From positions 186,001-250,000 of the forward strand of contig NZ_JASISW010000004.1 of the NCBI RefSeq assembly GCF_030063335.1: a stretch of 64,000 nucleotides of DNA. The letters are read 5' to 3'. Source of the DNA: Rhodococcus sp. G-MC3 (GTDB taxonomy: Bacteria > Actinomycetota > Actinomycetes > Mycobacteriales > Mycobacteriaceae). The stretch's first letter is position 1, and each line of letters begins with the position of its first letter. Position numbers and translations under genes: made by a program. The notes beneath the pieces were generated by a model, which saw only the letters and a program-made list of their open reading frames with translations, was not told where the DNA came from and searched no databases. Positions 36,176-45,355 of this stretch are shown here, piece by piece.

Positions 36176-37348
36176 TCAGCCCAGCGCCTGCTCGACGTCA
36201 CCGATGAGGTCTGCGGCATCCTCGATGCCGACGGACAGACGCACCAAGTCGTCGGGAACCTCGAGCAGCGAACCGGCGGTGGAGGCGTGCGTCATGGCGC
36301 CAGGGTGCTCGATGAGGGACTCGACGCCTCCGAGCGACTCCGCCAGCGTGAAAAGCTCGGTGCGTGCACAGAAGTCGAGTGCGGCTTGCTTTCCGCCGGC
36401 CAAGCGCACGGAGATCATGCCGCCGAACCGTCGCATCTGCTTGGCGGCAACCTCGTGCGAGGGGTGCGAAGCGAGGCCGGGGTAGATGACCTGAGAGATC
36501 GCCGAATGGCCGTCGAGCAACTCGACTAGCTTCTCTGCGTTGTCGCTGTGTCGATCCATCCGCAGCGCGAGAGTCTTGATGCCCCGTAGCGTCAGGAACG
36601 CGTCGAACGGCCCCGGCACTCCGCCTGCCCCGTTCTGCAGGAACGCGAAGGCAGCGTCGAGTTCTTCGCTGTCGGTGATCAACGCGCCACCGACGACGTC
36701 GGAATGCCCCCCGATGTATTTGGTGGTCGAGTGAAGAACCACATCTGCCCCGAAACTCAGCGGCTGCTGAAGGTAGGGAGACGCGAAAGTGTTGTCGACG
36801 ACGAGCTTGGCTCCGGCCGCATGGGTCACGCCTGCGAGCGCTTCGATGTCGCCGACGTTCAGCAACGGGTTGGTCGGTGTCTCGACCCAGACGAGCTTGG
36901 TGTTCGGGCGGATCGCGTCGCGGACTGCGTCGACGTCGGAAACCGCCGCGACGGAGTACTCGATGCCCCACTGGGTGAAGACCTTGTCGATGAGGCGGAA
37001 CGTGCCGCCGTAGGCGTCGTTCGGAATGACGAGGTGATCGCCTGGGCGCAGGGTCGCCCTCAACAGGGCATCGGTGGCGGCCATGCCCGAGGAGAACGCC
37101 CGACCGTATGCGCCGGACTCGAGAGCCGCGAGGTTCGCCTCGAGCGGCCGCCGCGTCGGGTTGCCGGTGCGTGCGTATTCGAAGCCGCTTCGCATGCCGC
37201 CGACGCCGTCCTGAGCGAAGGTCGAGCTGGCATAGATCGGCACGTTCACTGCGCCCGTCAATGGATCCGGCTCGTACCCGGCATGGACCGCTTTGGTGGA
37301 AAACCCCTGCCAGGAGATATTGTCTGCCTTGCTGCGCTGCTCGCTCAT
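36176..37348 (-). CDS. metB: Cystathionine gamma-synthase
   Basis: A 390-residue Cys/Met-metabolism PLP enzyme. Key stretches: FEYARTGNPTRRPLEANLAALE, SSGMAATDALL, VVDNTFASPYLQQPLSFGAD and the PLP lysine in VLHSTTKYIGGHSDVVGG. It converts O-succinyl- or O-acetyl-homoserine plus cysteine to cystathionine. Start MSEQRSK at 37348 matches family N-termini. With cbs only 1.3 kb away, both directions of transsulfuration are encoded together, as in mycobacteria. Confidence 0.92.
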   Translation of the reverse strand: MSEQRSKADNISWQGFSTKAVHAGYEPDPLTGAVNVPIYASSTFAQDGVGGMRSGFEYARTGNPTRRPLEANLAALESGAYGRAFSSGMAATDALLRATLRPGDHLVIPNDAYGGTFRLIDKVFTQWGIEYSVAAVSDVDAVRDAIRPNTKLVWVETPTNPLLNVGDIEALAGVTHAAGAKLVVDNTFASPYLQQPLSFGADVVLHSTTKYIGGHSDVVGGALITDSEELDAAFAFLQNGAGGVPGPFDAFLTLRGIKTLALRMDRHSDNAEKLVELLDGHSAISQVIYPGLASHPSHEVAAKQMRRFGGMISVRLAGGKQAALDFCARTELFTLAESLGGVESLIEHPGAMTHASTAGSLLEVPDDLVRLSVGIEDAADLIGDVEQALG

Positions 37349-37420
37349 GCCTTTCAGACTAATAGGCGCCTCAACTGGGTAGCCTGCGGGAGACACCGCA
37401 GACGAAATGAGGCATTCCCC

Positions 37421-38602
37421 GTGGCCGATCCGCAGCGCTCCCAGAGCGTCGACGAGCTCTTTTCAATCGACTCCCTCCTCGACACCGAGGAGAAGGAAAT
37501 TCGAGACACCGTCCGAAAGTTGGGCAACGAGCGGATTCGTCCGCACCTTGCCGACTGGTTCGAAGAAGGGACCGTCCCAGCACGAGAACTGGCCAAGGAG
37601 CTCGGCGCGCTGGGCCTGCTCGGAATGCATCTGGAGGGCTACGGCTGCGCAGGAACCTCGGCGACGGCATATGGGCTCGCCTGCCTGGAGCTCGAAGCGA
37701 TGGACTCCGGCATTCGCAGTCTCGTGTCCGTGCAGGGTTCTCTCGCGATGTTCGCGATCTGGAAATATGGATCGGAAGAGCAGAAGCAGCACTGGCTCCC
37801 CGGCATGGCCGAGGGAAACCTGATTGGATGCTTCGGATTGACGGAAGCCGATTTCGGCTCCAATCCGGGCGGCATGCGAACTCGCGCGAAGAAGGACGGC
37901 AGCGACTGGGTCATCAACGGCAGCAAGATGTGGATCACCAACGGACCGGTCGCCGACGTCGCCATCGTGTGGGCACAGACCGACGAGAAAGTACGGGGCT
38001 TCGTCGTGCCCACGGACACGCCGGGATTCACCGCGAACACCGTCAAGAAGAAGCTCTCGCTTCGCGCATCGATCACCGGTGAGCTTGTCCTCGAGGACGT
38101 GCGCCTCCCCGAGGACGCGATGTTGCCGGAAGCTCGCGGACTCAGCGGACCGCTGAGCTGTCTGAACGAGGCACGCTTCGGCATCATCTTCGGCGCAATG
38201 GGCGCCGCACGCGATTGCATCGAATCCGCCATCGAGTACTCGAAGACGCGCGAGGTGTTCGACAAGCCCCTCGGTGCATATCAGCTGACCCAGGCGAAGC
38301 TTGCGAACATGGCACTCGAACTGGGTAAGGGACAACTGCTGGCCCTACACCTGGGTCGACTCAAGGACAAGGGCGAGCTCCGCGGCGAGCAGGTGTCCGT
38401 CGGCAAGCTCAACAGTGTCCGCGAGGCCATCAAGATTGCGCGCGAGTGCCGAACCATCCTGGGCGCCAACGGAATCACGCTGGAATATCCGGTGCTGCGG
38501 CACGCCAACAACTTGGAATCGGTGCTGACCTACGAGGGCACGTCCGAGGTGCACCAACTGGTCATCGGACAGGCTCTCACCGGTTCGAGCGCAGTTCGCT
38601 AG
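37421..38602 (+). CDS. Acyl-CoA dehydrogenase, glutaryl-CoA dehydrogenase type
   Basis: A 393-residue flavoprotein from GTG at 37421. GCFGLTEADFGSNPGGMRTR and WVINGSKMWITNGPVADVA match the glutaryl-CoA dehydrogenase subgroup, as does the catalytic Glu in LTYEGTSEVHQLVIGQALTG. It would oxidise and decarboxylate glutaryl-CoA to crotonyl-CoA in lysine/tryptophan breakdown, or act on a related acyl-CoA. It is divergent from metB and ends before a strong hairpin. Confidence 0.85.
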   Translation: MADPQRSQSVDELFSIDSLLDTEEKEIRDTVRKLGNERIRPHLADWFEEGTVPARELAKELGALGLLGMHLEGYGCAGTSATAYGLACLELEAMDSGIRSLVSVQGSLAMFAIWKYGSEEQKQHWLPGMAEGNLIGCFGLTEADFGSNPGGMRTRAKKDGSDWVINGSKMWITNGPVADVAIVWAQTDEKVRGFVVPTDTPGFTANTVKKKLSLRASITGELVLEDVRLPEDAMLPEARGLSGPLSCLNEARFGIIFGAMGAARDCIESAIEYSKTREVFDKPLGAYQLTQAKLANMALELGKGQLLALHLGRLKDKGELRGEQVSVGKLNSVREAIKIARECRTILGANGITLEYPVLRHANNLESVLTYEGTSEVHQLVIGQALTGSSAVR

Positions 38603-38615
38603 GCGCTCCGCGCAC

Positions 38616-38655
38616 GTGAGCGGAAATACGTCGCAGGGGACGTATTTCCGCTCAC
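38616..38655. terminator. Strong hairpin between convergent acyl-CoA dehydrogenase and cbs genes
   Basis: GTGAGCGGAAATACGTC (38616-38632) and its exact reverse complement (38639-38655) form a 17-bp stem with a six-base loop. It lies 13 bases after one stop and 5 bases before the other. Its symmetry fits a bidirectional terminator, although there is no U-run. A dispersed intergenic repeat is an alternative. Confidence 0.6.
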
Positions 38656-38660
38656 CTGGG

Positions 38661-40046
38661 CTACGCCCCCTTGCTCAAAAATCCGAGCAGATCGTGCCGT
38701 GTGATGACGCCCACGGGCTTGCCTTCTTCGACGACCATCAAAGCATCGGTCTCGCCGAGTGCCTTGGTGGCGTCGGAGACGTTCTCTCCTGCACCGATGA
38801 GCGGGAACGGCTTACTCATGTGCTGAGCGACCGAGTCGGCCAACGTCGCCCTCCCCTCGAACACTGCGCTGAGCAATTCACGCTCGGTGACGCTGCCCGC
38901 AACCTCGCCTGCCATGACAGGCGGCTCGGCACCGACGACGGGCATCTGCGAGACACCGTATTCACGCAGAATCTCAATGGCGTCGCGCACGGTCTCCGAC
39001 GGGTGCGTGTGCACCAGGTCCGGCAGGGCGCCGGACTTCCCACGGAGGACGTCGCCGACGGACGGTTCGTCGACCTTGCCGTCGAGGCGTGATCGCAGGA
39101 AGCCGTACGACGACATCCAGTTGTCGCTGAAAATTTTCGCGAGGTAGCCGCGACCACCGTCGGGGAGCAGTACGACAACGAGTGCGTCGGGACCTTCGCG
39201 CTCGGCGACCTTGATCGCGGCGACTGCTGCCATACCGCACGAACCACCGACCAGCAGGGCCTCTTCACGGGCGAGGCGACGGGTCATGTCGAACGAGTCG
39301 GCGTCGGAGACGGCGATGATCTCGTCAGGAATCGACGGGTCGTACGCGGTGGGCCAGAAGTCCTCCCCTACGCCTTCGACGAGGTATGGCCGTCCTGTTC
39401 CACCGGAGTACACCGAGCCCTCGGGATCGACACCGATGATCTTGACCTTGCCACCGGAGACCTCCTTGAGGTACTTACCGGTGCCGGAGATGGTTCCGCC
39501 GGTGCCGACGCCCGCGACGAAGTGTGTGATCTTGCCGTCGGTGTCAGCCCAGATTTCGGGGCCGGTGGACTCGTAGTGGCTCTGCGGACCAGCAGGATTG
39601 GAGTACTGGTTCGGCTTCCAGGCACCGTCGATCTCGCGAACGAGGCGGTCGGAGACGCTGTAGTAACTGTTCGGATCCTCGGGCGCGACAGCGGTGGGGC
39701 ACACCACGACCTCGGCGCCGTACGCTCGCAGCACGTTGCGCTTCTCTTCGCCGACCTTGTCCGGGCACACGAAGACACACTTGTATCCACGCTGCTGCGC
39801 AACGAGCGCAAGGCCGATACCGGTGTTTCCGGACGTCGGTTCGACGATGGTGCCGCCCGGCTTCAATTCACCGGCCGCCTCGGCTGCGTCGATCATCTTG
39901 ATCGCGATACGGTCCTTGGACGAGCCACCCGGGTTGAGGTACTCGACCTTGGCAACCACCGTGCCCGCCCCGCCGCCGACAACGGAGGAAAGCTTGACCA
40001 ACGGAGTGTTGCCGATGAGTTCGGTGATGTGTTGAGCGATGCGCAT
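38661..40046 (-). CDS. cbs: Cystathionine beta-synthase
   Basis: A 461-residue enzyme. The PLP domain has NTPLVKLSSVVGG, the lysine in NPGGSSKDRIA (about residues 33-43), SGNTGIGLA and GVGTGGTISGTGKYL. Two CBS domains follow after about residue 335. Size and layout match mycobacterial Cbs (about 464). It condenses homocysteine with serine (or O-acetylserine) to cystathionine. It is divergent from the SGNH hydrolase gene. Confidence 0.94.
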   Translation of the reverse strand: MRIAQHITELIGNTPLVKLSSVVGGGAGTVVAKVEYLNPGGSSKDRIAIKMIDAAEAAGELKPGGTIVEPTSGNTGIGLALVAQQRGYKCVFVCPDKVGEEKRNVLRAYGAEVVVCPTAVAPEDPNSYYSVSDRLVREIDGAWKPNQYSNPAGPQSHYESTGPEIWADTDGKITHFVAGVGTGGTISGTGKYLKEVSGGKVKIIGVDPEGSVYSGGTGRPYLVEGVGEDFWPTAYDPSIPDEIIAVSDADSFDMTRRLAREEALLVGGSCGMAAVAAIKVAEREGPDALVVVLLPDGGRGYLAKIFSDNWMSSYGFLRSRLDGKVDEPSVGDVLRGKSGALPDLVHTHPSETVRDAIEILREYGVSQMPVVGAEPPVMAGEVAGSVTERELLSAVFEGRATLADSVAQHMSKPFPLIGAGENVSDATKALGETDALMVVEEGKPVGVITRHDLLGFLSKGA

Positions 40047-40128
40047 GTGCCCATCTTCCCAGATGCCGGGAAGTCCTCTCTCGGTACCGCCGAGAAGAAG
40101 CGGATTTCGTGCCTACGATGGATCTTGT

Positions 40129-41100
40129 GTGTTTCGAAGAAAGCATGAAGCCGTGCCCGTGACTCGATGGCGAACCGCCGCCAAAGCGGGTGCTGCGACC
40201 GTCCTCGCAGGCTCCTCAGCAGGGACTGCGTCGTGGGCCGCGTACAGGCATCTGATGTCGCAGGCCACGTCCGCGCGCGGTGTGATCGGGCGCAATACCG
40301 CCAAGCCTCCCGAGGCGGACGGTGTGTACGGACCGGGCGATCTGAGTCCGCAGCGCTGGCGGGCGGGAAGTTCAGCAGATATTCACCTGATGATCTTCGG
40401 TGACTCGACGGCAGCAGGTGTCGGCTGCGCCGTCGCCGACGAGGTGCCGGGCGTACTGGTTGCTCGTGGCCTCGCCGACGAGACCGGCAAGCGAATCAGG
40501 CTGAGCACCAAGGCAATTGCCGGTGCCACCTCCAAAGGCTTGGAGGGCCAGGTCGACGCGATGTTCGTCGCCGGGCCACCGCCGGACGCCGCGGTCATTC
40601 TGATCGGCACCAACGACGTGACCAAGAAGTTTTCCATTCCATCGTCCGCGTCCAGACTCCACGACGCGGTGGAACGGCTCACAGCCAAGGGAACGGCTGT
40701 GGTGGTGGGAACGTGCCCGGACCTCGGGGTGGTGACAGCGATCCCTCAGCCGTTGCGCACTGTTGTCCGAAACTGGGGCCGCCGCCTCGCCCGCGCGCAG
40801 GCGTCGGCCACACTTCAGGCGGGCGGGCATCCGGTAGCGCTGGCAGACCTGCTGTCGCCGGAATTTCTCGCCGCTCCCGACACGATGTTCTCCGCGGACC
40901 GCTTCCATCCGTCCGCTGCCGGGTACGAGCTTGCGGCGCAACATCTACTTCCGGTGCTCGCAGCGGCACTCGGCGAATGGACGGGTGGCCCGCTACCGGA
41001 ACTACCCGAGGTGTCCGCGTCCGCCGAGTCGCGGAGGCTCGGCACCAGGGCAGCGGCTTCGGTCGATCGATTTCTGCGCCGCCGGGGTACCGAAATATAG
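40129..41100 (+). CDS. SGNH/GDSL-type hydrolase with N-terminal membrane anchor
   Basis: About 323 residues from GTG at 40129 (GTGs at 40153 and 40159 are alternatives). A short basic stretch and hydrophobic segment (AGAATVLAGSSAGTASWAAY) suggest an anchor or signal. The SGNH blocks are FGDSTAAGVG (catalytic Ser), GTNDVTK (Asn) and DRFHPSAAGY with the Asp/His dyad. The same gene lies beside cbs and a thiolase in mycobacteria. Substrate unknown; an esterase acting at the envelope is likely. Confidence 0.85.
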   Translation: MFRRKHEAVPVTRWRTAAKAGAATVLAGSSAGTASWAAYRHLMSQATSARGVIGRNTAKPPEADGVYGPGDLSPQRWRAGSSADIHLMIFGDSTAAGVGCAVADEVPGVLVARGLADETGKRIRLSTKAIAGATSKGLEGQVDAMFVAGPPPDAAVILIGTNDVTKKFSIPSSASRLHDAVERLTAKGTAVVVGTCPDLGVVTAIPQPLRTVVRNWGRRLARAQASATLQAGGHPVALADLLSPEFLAAPDTMFSADRFHPSAAGYELAAQHLLPVLAAALGEWTGGPLPELPEVSASAESRRLGTRAAASVDRFLRRRGTEI

Positions 41101-41181
41101 GGTGCCGAACCCTACAGATAGGTTCGAATCCGAACCGCTTACTCAGTGGTAACTCAGCCAGTATCCATCAAAGGAGAGTTC

Positions 41182-42402
41182 ATGCCAGAAGCAGTGATCG
41201 TCAGTACCGCTCGTTCACCGATCGGCCGCGCAATGAAGGGATCGCTCAAGGACATCCGTCCTGACGACCTCACCGTGCAGATGGTGGCCGCAGCCCTCGC
41301 GAAGGTCCCCGAGCTGGATCCAACCGACATCGACGACCTTCTGCTCGGCTGCGGTCTGCCAGGAGGCATGCAGGGCAACAACTTGGCGCGCATCGTCGCA
41401 GTCCTCCTCGGCTACGACTCGCTGCCCGGCACCACGATCACTCGTTACTGTTCGTCTTCGCTGCAGACCACGCGCATGGCGCTGCACGCGATCAAAGCGG
41501 GCGAAGGCGATGTATTCATCTCCGCCGGAGTCGAGAGCGTCTCCAACTTCATCCACGGCAGCTCCGACTCGCTTCCGCAGAGCCACAACCCGATCTTCGC
41601 CGACGCCGAGGCACGCACCAAGAAGGCGCAGGAAGAAGGCGCGGACAGCTGGACCGATCCCCGCGAGAACGGTGACGTTCCCGACGCCTACATCGCGATG
41701 GGCCAGACTGCCGAGAACGTCTCGATCCTCACCGGCATCAGCCGCGAAGAACAGGACCACTGGGGCGTCCGCAGCCAGAACCGCGCCGAGGAAGCGATCA
41801 ACTCCGGCTTCTTCGAGCGTGAGATCACCCCGGTGACGCTGCCCGACGGCACCGTCGTCTCCACCGACGACGGTCCTCGCGCCGGCACCACCTACGAAAA
41901 GATCAGCCAGCTCAAGCCCGTGTTCCGCCCCAACGGCACGATCACTGCGGGTAACGCCTGCCCGCTCAACGACGGTGCAGCCGCTCTCGTGATCATGAGC
42001 GACACGAAGGCCAAGGCGCTCGGCCTGACGCCGCTGGCGCGCATCGTCTCCACCGGTGTCACCGGCACCTCGCCCGAGATCATGGGCCTCGGCCCCATCG
42101 AGGCAACTCGCCGTGCGCTCTCGATTGCAGGCCTCTCGATCTCGGATATCGACCTGTTCGAGATCAACGAAGCGTTCGCGGTGCAGGTGCTCGGTTCCGC
42201 TCGCGAACTCGGCATCGATCACGACAAGCTCAACATCTCGGGCGGTGCCATCGCCATTGGTCACCCGTTCGGCATGACGGGTGCTCGCATCACCACGACA
42301 CTGCTGAACAACCTGAAGACGCAGGACAAGACGTTCGGCGTCGAGACCATGTGCGTCGGCGGCGGAATGGGCATGGCAATGGTGCTCGAGCGCTTGAGCT
42401 AG
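41182..42402 (+). CDS. Thiolase (acetyl-CoA C-acyltransferase, FadA3-like)
   Basis: A 406-residue thiolase. AAGGAGAG lies just ahead of the ATG at 41182. Catalytic residues: Cys90 in [10 protein letters not shown], His in [19 protein letters not shown] (spread over two motifs) and the C-terminal Cys in [10 protein letters not shown]. It catalyses thiolytic cleavage of 3-ketoacyl-CoA, or the reverse. Neighbourhood (SGNH hydrolase, cbs, metB) resembles the fadA3 region of M. tuberculosis. Confidence 0.93.
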   Translation: MPEAVIVSTARSPIGRAMKGSLKDIRPDDLTVQMVAAALAKVPELDPTDIDDLLLGCGLPGGMQGNNLARIVAVLLGYDSLPGTTITRYCSSSLQTTRMALHAIKAGEGDVFISAGVESVSNFIHGSSDSLPQSHNPIFADAEARTKKAQEEGADSWTDPRENGDVPDAYIAMGQTAENVSILTGISREEQDHWGVRSQNRAEEAINSGFFEREITPVTLPDGTVVSTDDGPRAGTTYEKISQLKPVFRPNGTITAGNACPLNDGAAALVIMSDTKAKALGLTPLARIVSTGVTGTSPEIMGLGPIEATRRALSIAGLSISDIDLFEINEAFAVQVLGSARELGIDHDKLNISGGAIAIGHPFGMTGARITTTLLNNLKTQDKTFGVETMCVGGGMGMAMVLERLS

Positions 42403-42420
42403 TAAGAAAGACCACGCAAC

Positions 42421-42454
42421 AAGGCCCCGCTGCTCGAAAGAGCAACGGGGCCTT
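42421..42454 (+). terminator. Terminator after thiolase gene
   Basis: AAGGCCCCG and CGGGGCCTT frame an inner TGCTC-GAAA-GAGCA stem-loop, giving a long hairpin with a GAAA tetraloop followed by TTG TTGG. It lies 18 bases past the thiolase stop and 25 bases before the convergent BI-1 stop, so it may serve both genes. Confidence 0.8.
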
Positions 42455-42479
42455 TGTTGGAGCTGCTGAGTTCGACCTA

Positions 42480-43322
42480 CTAGTCGTTGTTGAAGTAGCT
42501 GAGCAAACGCAGGATTTCGACGTACAACCACACGAGAGTGATGGTGAGTCCGAGTGCAACGCCCCAGGCTGCCTTCTCCGGCGCCTGTGCGCGGATCAGC
42601 TGATCGGCCTGGTCGAAGTCCAGCAGGAAGCTGAACGCTGCGATACCGATGCAGACGAGGCTGAAGATGATCGCGATGGGGCCACCGTCGCGAAGGCCGA
42701 GGCCACCGTCGACGAAGAAGCTGGCAACCAGGTTGCCGAGTGCCAGCACGACGACGCCGATGAGCGCGCCGATGATCATGCGAGTCAGGCGCGGGGTGAC
42801 ACGAATCGCGCCGGTCTTGTAGACCACCAGCATTCCGAAGAACACACCGAACGTGCCGACGACCGCCTGGCCGATGAGCGCTGTTCCGCCCACGCCACCG
42901 AATTCGACACCCGTGAACATGAGCGAGAGCGCACCGAGGAAGAGTCCCTCGGCTACCGCGTAGGCGAGAACGATCGCGGGGTTGTCCATCTTGCGACCGA
43001 AGGTTGCGACGAGAACAAGGACGAGGCCCACGATGCCGCCACCGATGACGAACATCGGAGCGAGGTCCGGGTTTCCCTTCGACAGGACGTACGAGATGAT
43101 GGCCGAGACAGTCAGCACACCGAGTGTGATGCCGGTCTTGGTGACGACGTCGTCGATGGTCATGGCCCGTGTTGCGGGTCCGGTCCGGTAGGGCTCAGCA
43201 GTGGGCGGCTGACCGAACTGCGTTGCCTGAGTGGCTCCGGCCGTCGCAGTGCCGAAAGTGGCGTATCCGCCGCCCTGCTGCTTGGGCAGGTTGCGGAACA
43301 CCGGGTTGCTGGAGGTGCGCAC
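42480..43322 (-). CDS. Bax inhibitor-1/YccA family membrane protein
   Basis: A 280-residue protein from GTG at 43322. About 55 polar N-terminal residues (GGGYATFGTATAGATQATQF) precede seven hydrophobic helices; YAVAEGLFLGALSLMF and SFLLDFDQAD are typical of the family and include the acidic pair at the end. Members are proposed to be pH-sensitive calcium leak channels. Function in actinobacteria is unknown. Confidence 0.9.
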   Translation of the reverse strand: MRTSSNPVFRNLPKQQGGGYATFGTATAGATQATQFGQPPTAEPYRTGPATRAMTIDDVVTKTGITLGVLTVSAIISYVLSKGNPDLAPMFVIGGGIVGLVLVLVATFGRKMDNPAIVLAYAVAEGLFLGALSLMFTGVEFGGVGGTALIGQAVVGTFGVFFGMLVVYKTGAIRVTPRLTRMIIGALIGVVVLALGNLVASFFVDGGLGLRDGGPIAIIFSLVCIGIAAFSFLLDFDQADQLIRAQAPEKAAWGVALGLTITLVWLYVEILRLLSYFNND

Positions 43323-43552
43323 CGTGTGACATCCCTTCTAAGAGCGCAAGCCCTTCGTTTCGAGCCCGACGCCGTTGTTATCCGGCAGTTGTATGAAGAA
43401 CGTTTCACATACGGACAAAAGTTCCCAGTCGGGCCGCGAGAACTTCCGACAATTCGGACTCTACCGTGACCATGAGCTCCACGCGCACGCACGACCGTGA
43501 CGGCCCGGGCTCGGGGCGATTGAGCCGACGTGTCAGCGGGTAGGTTTCGAGC

Positions 43553-43975
43553 ATGAGCATCGAAGACGGACCTGACCAGACACTCGATCCGAGCGAAAGC
43601 GTCGACTCGGACGAGATCCGCAACGACGACGGCGACACCGTGGTCGATGCTCCCGACCATTGGAGCGAGGCGGACAAGTTCGGCACCACCGCAGCTGAGG
43701 CCCGTGAGGGCGAAAGCCTCGACGAAAAGCTCAGCGAAGAGGAGCCCGACACAGCAGTCGAAGAGAACGAGCGCTCGGTATCGGAGACACCCGACGAAGA
43801 ACTGACCGAGGAGTTCGTCGACCACGAAATCCTGGAGTCCGACGAGAATCCCGATATCGACTATGCAGACGGACAACGTCAGGCCGAGATCATCGAGGGC
43901 ACCCTCGTCGAAGATCTCGGACGCAATCGCGGTCAGGTCGACGGCACGCCCGAGGACGGCGGGCCGGTCGAGTAG
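43553..43975 (+). CDS. Acidic conserved hypothetical protein (DUF5709-like)
   Basis: A 140-residue, strongly acidic protein: long runs of Asp and Glu, no Cys and no hydrophobic segment, so it is probably disordered and cytoplasmic. MSIEDGPDQTLDPSESVD and DHWSEADKFGTTAAEAREGE resemble the actinobacterial DUF5709 family from memory. It stops three bases before the convergent methyltransferase gene. No function is known. Confidence 0.75.
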   Translation: MSIEDGPDQTLDPSESVDSDEIRNDDGDTVVDAPDHWSEADKFGTTAAEAREGESLDEKLSEEEPDTAVEENERSVSETPDEELTEEFVDHEILESDENPDIDYADGQRQAEIIEGTLVEDLGRNRGQVDGTPEDGGPVE

Positions 43976-43978
43976 AGG

Positions 43979-45106
43979 TCAGACGATCGACCGAGTGACG
44001 GTGAACTTCGCATTCTTCCCCACCACCTCGGTCGGTCCGACGGCGTCCGCGATTGCCCGTCGATAGGCGAGGTGGGTGTTGAACACTGTCCACAGCTCCC
44101 CGCCCGGTGCCAGGACACGGCCCGCGGCCGCGAACAGCTTCTCGGCGCTCCCGGTGTGGAGCGATGCCCCCTCGTGGAACGGCGGATTGCACACGATCAG
44201 GTCCACGGACGAGTCCGCGAACGTTCCCATGGCGTCGTCGCGAACGACGTCGACGACTACCCCATTGGCTTGAGCGCTCGCCCGAGCCGACGCCACTGCA
44301 GCGGCCGAGCGATCGGTTGCGAGAATGCGGGCGTCCGGGTGTGTCCGTGTCGCCAAGCAGGCCAGAATTCCCGTACCGCAACCGAGATCGACCACCGCTC
44401 GCGCGTCGGGCTTCATCCGGCCCATGAAGGTTGCGAGGAATCGCGTACCGATATCGAGCTTCGCACCGGCGAATACGGCGCCGTGTGCGACGACGGTCAA
44501 TTCCACGTCGCCCAGCACCTCGGTCACCGGGAAGGACGGCACGTCGGTGGCGAGCGGACCCGATGCAGTCAGCACCCGCGCTTTTTGTCTACCTCGGCCC
44601 GCGCTGACCGATTCGAAGGAATGCCGAAGAACCGAATTCATCGCGGGTGTCATGTGTTTGTCTCGCCCTCCAGCGAAGACCTGTACATCGGCAGCAGCGA
44701 ACCGGGCGATGGTCTCGGCGATTTCGGTGAGCTCGGCAAGACTGCGCGGCAGTTGCACGAGCACGACCTCGGCGCCGTCGAGCAACGCCTCGTCCAACCC
44801 GCAACTGCGGTAGACACCGTCGAGTCCGGCCTCCGCCGCGTTGCGCGCGAGGGCGAGCTCGCCGGTATAAGAGTCTTGGTGCACTCGAATCCCGGTAATC
44901 CCGTGCACGACCGCCATTCCCAAGGTCAGCGCACCGTATCGGTCGCCTATCACCGCTACCGACGCCCCTGCGAGATCAGCGACGACGTCGCTTGCAGAAT
45001 CGATTATCAGCCGGTCCGCGGCGTCGACGGCAAACAGGTTGGGGGCCTCGGCGTCGGGGCTGCGGCGTAGTCCGGCGAGGACTGTTTCCAGGTCAGGCAC
45101 GGGCAC
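43979..45106 (-). CDS. RsmC/RlmG-type class I methyltransferase
   Basis: A 375-residue protein with two halves: an inactive N-terminal methyltransferase-like domain and a C-terminal catalytic domain with VDLGCGTGILACLA and the NPPF motif (VCNPPFHEG), which marks enzymes that methylate exocyclic amino groups of guanine. RlmG and RsmC modify 23S G1835 or 16S G1207 respectively; which of these applies is uncertain. Confidence 0.87.
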   Translation of the reverse strand: MPVPDLETVLAGLRRSPDAEAPNLFAVDAADRLIIDSASDVVADLAGASVAVIGDRYGALTLGMAVVHGITGIRVHQDSYTGELALARNAAEAGLDGVYRSCGLDEALLDGAEVVLVQLPRSLAELTEIAETIARFAAADVQVFAGGRDKHMTPAMNSVLRHSFESVSAGRGRQKARVLTASGPLATDVPSFPVTEVLGDVELTVVAHGAVFAGAKLDIGTRFLATFMGRMKPDARAVVDLGCGTGILACLATRTHPDARILATDRSAAAVASARASAQANGVVVDVVRDDAMGTFADSSVDLIVCNPPFHEGASLHTGSAEKLFAAAGRVLAPGGELWTVFNTHLAYRRAIADAVGPTEVVGKNAKFTVTRSIV

Positions 45107-45217
45107 AGTGTTTCACCTGATCGACGGCACGATCAAACTCGTTGCACGTCAGTATTTCTTGCCGCGCGTCCGCGAGTCCAAGTGGCATTTTCGGGTTTTC
45201 GAGGGCATGCTCGTGCC

Positions 45218-45355
45218 ATGGAACCATCCAAGAAAACCGAAGCCCTCTTCTCGCACGTCGACGCGTCGAGCGACGACGCGCCCGCAGAGAACAAGAAGCC
45301 TGCGGTCTACACCGCCCTGTTCAGCGGTGAACACCCCTCAGGCCAGAAAGCGTAA
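45218..45355 (+). CDS. Small hypothetical protein, 45 aa
   Basis: ATG at 45218 to TAA at 45353 encodes a 45-residue hydrophilic peptide (MEPSKKTEALFSHVDASS start, FSGEHPSGQKA end) with codon third positions rich in G/C like its neighbours. There is no clear ribosome-binding site. Its 3' end overlaps the convergent peroxiredoxin gene by 18 bases. I do not recognise it. Confidence 0.42.
   Translation: MEPSKKTEALFSHVDASSDDAPAENKKPAVYTALFSGEHPSGQKA

Noticed and set aside
41121-41136. GGTTCGAATCC resembling a tRNA T-loop
   Set aside because: Flanking bases do not form the five-pair T stem and no acceptor, D or anticodon arms surround it; it is a short inverted repeat upstream of the thiolase gene.
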